Source of the DNA: an uncultured Bacteriovoracaceae bacterium
GTDB taxonomy: Bacteria; Bdellovibrionota; Bacteriovoracia; Bacteriovoracales; Bacteriovoracaceae
NCBI GenBank assembly: GCA_950054155.1
Contig: CATLOT010000004.1
Span: 1-64,000, forward strand
Length of the DNA stretch: 64,000 nt
Direction of reading: 5' to 3'
Part shown: piece by piece, positions 60,316-64,000 of the stretch
How the letters are laid out: every line of letters begins with the position of its first letter
Position numbering within the stretch: the first letter of the stretch is position 1
Position numbers and translations under genes: made by a program
The notes under the pieces: model-generated
Databases searched by the model: none
What the model was told of the DNA's origin: nothing
The model's input: the letters and a program-made list of their open reading frames with translations, nothing else

Positions 60316-61022
60316 GGGAGATTGTCATAGACGGTGACAACATCATCGTCTTCTTCCAAGAGACCAATGAGCTTGTCAACTTGCTCGAGTGTCTCTTCAT
60401 CAGCGTCTTCTTTAAGAGTAAGAGGAACTCGAACTAAGCCTGCTTCATCAGGAGTGATGTCGAGCTCTTGAAGCTTTTCCTGAATGGCACCAAAGACGTC
60501 CATAGGCCCTTTGACCTCATACATGTCATCCTCAAGTTCCACATCTTCTGCACCAACATCAATCATTTCAAGAGTAAACTCATCTTCATCAATTCCCTCT
60601 GAAGGGATTTGAAAAACAGCTTTTCTTTCAAAGATAAACTGAAGAGATCCATTCACACCGAGTGAGCCACCACACTTTTTAAAGTAACTTCTGACATTTC
60701 CGGCTGTACGTGTCGTGTTATTAGTTGAAGCTTCTACGAAGATCGCAACACCATTTGGGCCATAGCCTTCATAATTAACATCTTCATAACCAGCTCCATC
60801 TCCACCTTGGCCTTTTTTGATGGCACGGTCGATATTGTCTTTTGGGACATTGAACTTCTTGCATCTTTCAATAGCAACCTTGAGAAGAAAGTTTGTGTCA
60901 GGATCGGCGCCACCACTCTTAGATGCTTTGAAAACATCTTTTAGAGCACGAGTATAAACCTGGGCCTTAGCTCTATCTGTGGCACCTTTCTTCGCTGCAA
61001 TTTTCGCGGACTTTCTTCCCAT
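60312..61022 (-). CDS. yebC: YebC/PmpR family transcriptional regulator
   Basis: A 236-aa DNA-binding protein (PF01709). Family stretches: the start MGRKSAKIAAKKGATDRAKAQV, DPDTNFLLKVAIERCKKFNVPKDNIDRAIKKGQG, YEGYGPNGVAIFVEASTNNTTRT and the Glu/Asp-rich end. The usual start MAGHSKWAN is replaced by GRKSAKIAA, as in some YebC_II-type members. Relatives regulate quorum sensing or translation; role here unknown. Confidence 0.93.
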   Translation of the reverse strand: MGRKSAKIAAKKGATDRAKAQVYTRALKDVFKASKSGGADPDTNFLLKVAIERCKKFNVPKDNIDRAIKKGQGGDGAGYEDVNYEGYGPNGVAIFVEASTNNTTRTAGNVRSYFKKCGGSLGVNGSLQFIFERKAVFQIPSEGIDEDEFTLEMIDVGAEDVELEDDMYEVKGPMDVFGAIQEKLQELDITPDEAGLVRVPLTLKEDADEETLEQVDKLIGLLEEDDDVVTVYDNLP

Positions 61023-61085
61023 GATGAAACCTCTATAAATAAGTTATCAGTCTTTATAGCAAAGAAGAGGCAGGATTGTGAATAT

Positions 61086-63242
61086 TTAGGTGTTTGTTTT
61101 TTGCGAGGTGTCGCTCTTTAGAATATAGATTATTATAAGCAGAGCGGCGATAAAGACGCTGCCATTTAAGAAGGCAGACCCCTCAAAGATAAGCTTTGCA
61201 AAGTTTTTACTGAAGCCAAAGAGCAGGCCAAAGCTATTAAAGAGTAAATGAAAAAGAATGGCGTTGAGAAGACCTCGCTTTTCGTAGATATAGGCCATAA
61301 GAAAGCCACCAATAAAAGTGTGGCCCCACTTGAAGAGGCTAAAGTGGATAATTGCGAAAAACAGGCTTGAAAGAGTTGCTGCGATCAGAAAGCTGTATTG
61401 ATTTCTAAAGCCCTTGAAGATGATACCTCTAAAAAGAATTTCCTCACAGAAAGCAGGAATAACCGCAAAGAGAAGAAAGTAGCTAAATCCTGAGGCAAAT
61501 TGGTTTGAGCCAAAGACCTCTGGGAATTTTACCTTTAAAGTTTCAAGCTCAGGGAGCATTTGAAAGAGGTAGTTAAAGCCGAGAGAAAGGGCAAAGGCGC
61601 AGAACAAGAGCTTTAAAGCATAGCCTTTCTCTATTTTTCCCCATTGGTAAGTTTTGACGAGATCAAGACCAGAGTAGGATGTCAGAAGAACGGCAACACC
61701 TAAGCAAAAGAGAAGGGGGGCAAAGAGAAAATTAAAGAGGTCAATTTCTAGGATACTTATAAGTGTCCCCCCATAGACATAGCCGACAAAGGAAAGAGCG
61801 AAGGCCAAGAAACCATGGGCGGGAGTGAGGCGAGAAGTTTTCCTTTTTTTCTTAGAGAGAAGATCACTGACACTAACGGTGTCGCTCTTACCTTTCCACT
61901 GAACGGTAAAAGCACCAAGGCTAAACCAAATCAAAAAGAAACTAATGATGATATTAACGGCAAAAGCTAAGAAAGCAGCTGCGTAGTGTGGAGATGTTTG
62001 CAAAAGGTTCTCTGTTATTAAAGGGAAATTGACCAGAGGAAGAAAGGCAGAGGAATAGGAGAGTTTAACATCCATAACACCAATCGTTACAATGGGAATG
62101 ATAAGAAGAAAAATAAGAAGCGTTACCATGGATTGAGCTTGAACTCTTGATTTAGAAAAGGAGCACACCAAGAAGCAAAGAGAAGAAAGAAAAATAGCTC
62201 CGGAAACAGTTCCAATAAAGATGATAAGAAGTTTCACAAAGGTCAGTTCGGGAAGAAATTGAAAGAGAAAATTAGAATTGCCCCAAGAGTAAGCAACAAT
62301 GGACTCTATCGAGTAGGGGAGAAGTGTCAGGAGTCCCTGCAAGGCAACGTTGAGGTATTTCCCAATGAAGATCTCATGAAGACTGACAGGATTCATGAGA
62401 AGCACTTTATAGGTGTTCTGATCCCTCTCTCCGATCGTCGTATTAATCGTGGGATTAAGAATTGAAATTAAGAGAAAGAAGAGGATGATCGCCCCAAGAC
62501 CCAGTCCAAAAGTTTTGGCAAATTTATCTGAACTTCGATCAAGGTTGACGTCTTTAATGGCGAGAGGATTGAGGGCATTCTTTGTTATGCCCTTCTTCTC
62601 TTTATATTCAATGATAAGCTGATCCTCAAACTTTTGAAGGAGTTCTTCAATATATTTTTTGGCAGCCTTAGAGGTATTCTTATCATCATTGTAAAAAAGA
62701 TAAGTGGTTAATAGTGGGCTATTATCTTCATCTTGATGTTCAAAGAAAGCAACATGAAGATCAGCGAGGTCTTGATATTTTTTTTGGAGGATCTCAAGAG
62801 AGTGAAACATTTTCTCTCGAGCAAGGGAGAGTTTATCATTATTATCTTTTAGCTCTTCGGTATCCTTTGTGACTTGAGTTTTTAGGCTCAAAGACTTGTC
62901 TTTGAGATCATGATACTCTTCGTAGTGCCTACGGTAGTTGATAATCTCATCTTCAGATAAGGTCTTGTTTAAGGGCACTAATTTAATTTTAGCGTCATCC
63001 TGTAGCGCTTTCTGAATATCTGGAGCGACAGCTCCTTGATAACTAATATTAAAAACAGTGTTATCCTTTAAAGGAGCCTCAATATTGGCTTCTTTGTAGG
63101 TTGCGGCCTCGAGAACAAAGATCACATAGAGAGGGATACCAAAGAGAGGGATGAAAAAGTTCGTAAAGAGAACAGATTTATCTCTCATGATCTGGAGAAA
63201 TTCTTTTTTAAAGACGACTTTAATATTTCTGAGTGAAATCAT
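61086..63242 (-). CDS. ABC-2 permease fused to a CPBP intramembrane protease
   Basis: A 718-aa membrane protein. The N-terminal 430 residues are an ABC-2/NatB-like permease: KKEFLQIMRDKSVLFTNFF, a periplasmic region of about 200 residues rich in Asp/Lys, then TM helices including TTIGERDQNTYKVLLMNPVS. The C-terminal part is a CPBP (CAAX/Abi) protease-type domain with CEEILFRG (Glu-Glu), a FFAIIHFSLFKWGH pair of His and HLLFNSFGLL. Such fusions with NatA-type partners are known. It overlaps the ATPase gene by 4 bases. Confidence 0.88.
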   Translation of the reverse strand: MISLRNIKVVFKKEFLQIMRDKSVLFTNFFIPLFGIPLYVIFVLEAATYKEANIEAPLKDNTVFNISYQGAVAPDIQKALQDDAKIKLVPLNKTLSEDEIINYRRHYEEYHDLKDKSLSLKTQVTKDTEELKDNNDKLSLAREKMFHSLEILQKKYQDLADLHVAFFEHQDEDNSPLLTTYLFYNDDKNTSKAAKKYIEELLQKFEDQLIIEYKEKKGITKNALNPLAIKDVNLDRSSDKFAKTFGLGLGAIILFFLLISILNPTINTTIGERDQNTYKVLLMNPVSLHEIFIGKYLNVALQGLLTLLPYSIESIVAYSWGNSNFLFQFLPELTFVKLLIIFIGTVSGAIFLSSLCFLVCSFSKSRVQAQSMVTLLIFLLIIPIVTIGVMDVKLSYSSAFLPLVNFPLITENLLQTSPHYAAAFLAFAVNIIISFFLIWFSLGAFTVQWKGKSDTVSVSDLLSKKKRKTSRLTPAHGFLAFALSFVGYVYGGTLISILEIDLFNFLFAPLLFCLGVAVLLTSYSGLDLVKTYQWGKIEKGYALKLLFCAFALSLGFNYLFQMLPELETLKVKFPEVFGSNQFASGFSYFLLFAVIPAFCEEILFRGIIFKGFRNQYSFLIAATLSSLFFAIIHFSLFKWGHTFIGGFLMAYIYEKRGLLNAILFHLLFNSFGLLFGFSKNFAKLIFEGSAFLNGSVFIAALLIIIYILKSDTSQKTNT

Positions 63243-63982
63243 GTTTGACTTCTCTTTTGCTCATCTAATAAAGCGTGATAGAAGGCTTCGGTAATATTCT
63301 TTGATTCATATTCTCCAATGAGCTCTTCATAGGTTGTGTCTTTGACGAGATGACCTTTTTCAATCATAATAATGCGATCACTGATATACTCGACTTCACT
63401 AAGAATATGAGTGCTAAAGATGATCGCCTTTCCCCGCTCTTTTTCTTTGATCAAGTAATCCATAATGTCCTTGGAGACGACAAGGTCAAGAGATGCGGTG
63501 ACTTCATCAAAAATAAGAATTTTAGGATCGTGGATAATAGAGGAGCTGATGAGAGAGCGCTGCTTTTGGCCACTTGAAAGTTCTGAGTAATGTTTATGAA
63601 GACACTCTTGCAGTGAGAATTCTTCTGTTAGCTCTTCGATTCGGCTTTTCGTTTGCTTCTTAGAGAAGCCTTTCATCTCGGCGAGAACTTCTAAGGTTTC
63701 TTGGACAGTAAAGCTCTCATAGAGTTCCATGTCACTGGTGAGGTAGCCAAGTTGTGATTTGATTTCTTTATAATGATCTTTAAAGTTAAGACCAGCAAAT
63801 TCGATACTTCCTTCTGTCGGAAGTAGAATTCCTGCAATCATATTGAGGGTTGTGCTTTTTCCTGCACCATTTGAGCCAAGGAGGGCCGTGACTTCACCAA
63901 AGGGAATATCAAAAGAGAGACTTTCAACGGCGACAGTCTCTTGAAAGACCTTTCTTAGGTTTTGAACTTTTATAGCGGACAT
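63239..63982 (-). CDS. ABC transporter ATP-binding protein (NatA-like)
   Basis: A 247-aa ATPase with Walker A GSNGAGKST, the LSSGQKQR signature, Walker B ILIFDEVTASLD and switch His in FSTHIL. It energises the fused permease at 61086, presumably for sodium or peptide export as in NatAB, but the substrate is unknown. The ATG at 63982 follows GAGGAG. Confidence 0.95.
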   Translation of the reverse strand: MSAIKVQNLRKVFQETVAVESLSFDIPFGEVTALLGSNGAGKSTTLNMIAGILLPTEGSIEFAGLNFKDHYKEIKSQLGYLTSDMELYESFTVQETLEVLAEMKGFSKKQTKSRIEELTEEFSLQECLHKHYSELSSGQKQRSLISSSIIHDPKILIFDEVTASLDLVVSKDIMDYLIKEKERGKAIIFSTHILSEVEYISDRIIMIEKGHLVKDTTYEELIGEYESKNITEAFYHALLDEQKRSQT

Positions 63983-64000
63983 ATCTCCTCATCGGGATAA

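Noticed and set aside
1-64000. CRISPR arrays, tRNA or rRNA genes, insertion sequences, phage or integrative elements
   Set aside because: No repeat array, transposase, integrase or structural RNA signature was seen on reading; a tRNA scan and repeat search would settle this.

Overview
The window is a densely coded, AT-rich chromosomal segment (roughly 42 percent GC by eye) of a Gram-negative bacterium. No intergenic gap exceeds about 300 bases, and I saw no rRNA, tRNA, CRISPR array, integrase, transposase or phage gene. Signal peptides, TolC-type and beta-barrel outer membrane proteins, a patatin phospholipase with a barrel-like tail, many two-component proteins and mostly housekeeping-type content fit Bdellovibrionota, most likely a marine Bacteriovoracaceae/Halobacteriovorax-like predator. 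That placement is an inference from gene style and composition, not a measured phylogeny.

Layout. 1-5963: central carbon (short PEP carboxylase, PfpI/DJ-1 protein, aconitase B). 6053-11010: sulfide oxidation genes on the minus strand (SQOR-type sulfide:quinone oxidoreductase, DUF442 phosphatase-like protein, persulfide dioxygenase), divergent from a Crp/Fnr regulator, an orphan Rieske protein, a VOC protein and a small membrane protein. FNR-type boxes lie in the divergent gap and before the Rieske gene. 10978-14783: a tight operon of an unusual long PLP enzyme, an APH/CHK-like kinase and an inositol-monophosphatase-family enzyme, next to an orphan CcmI-C-like exported protein. 14826-19157: DabB-DabA inorganic carbon pump divergent from a small winged-helix regulator, with an inverted repeat between them. 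19152-28641: HPF-like protein, patatin, peroxiredoxin remnant, YaaA, and a TolC-RND-AEC export operon behind a GACC-N4-GGTC palindrome. 28756-37067: oxidoreductases, RecQ, DEAD-box helicase, RRM protein, flavin monooxygenase and Old Yellow Enzyme.

37067-46370: the OYE gene is divergent from a Cys-rich ArsR-type regulator; the gap holds two near-identical operators flanking a third FNR-type box. Then come a YfiM-like exported protein, a cold-shock protein with terminator, two related methyltransferase-like proteins, a UDG-superfamily glycosylase, a bicupin, a large exported protein with a possible ADP-ribosyltransferase-like C-terminal region, and SelO. 46426-52793: a DUF2878-SDR fusion, then a compact five-gene run (2OG-Fe(II) oxygenase, ATP-grasp ligase, AstE/AspA-like zinc hydrolase, GNAT acetyltransferase, glyoxalase I) that looks like a small-molecule or peptide ligation/hydrolysis module, then an outer membrane protein. 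52898-56608: response regulator and two histidine kinases. 56648-59210: an arsenic operon (MerR-type regulator, ArsC, Acr3, ArsH) from a MerR-style promoter that appears to make a leaderless transcript. 59196-63982: receiver-only regulator, exported hypothetical, YebC, and an ABC exporter whose permease is fused to a CPBP protease.

The most promising points are the possible Crp/Fnr regulon linking sulfide oxidation, Rieske and OYE; the OYE/ArsR control region; the ATP-grasp/AstE/2OG operon; the PLP/kinase/phosphatase operon; and the exported ART-like protein.
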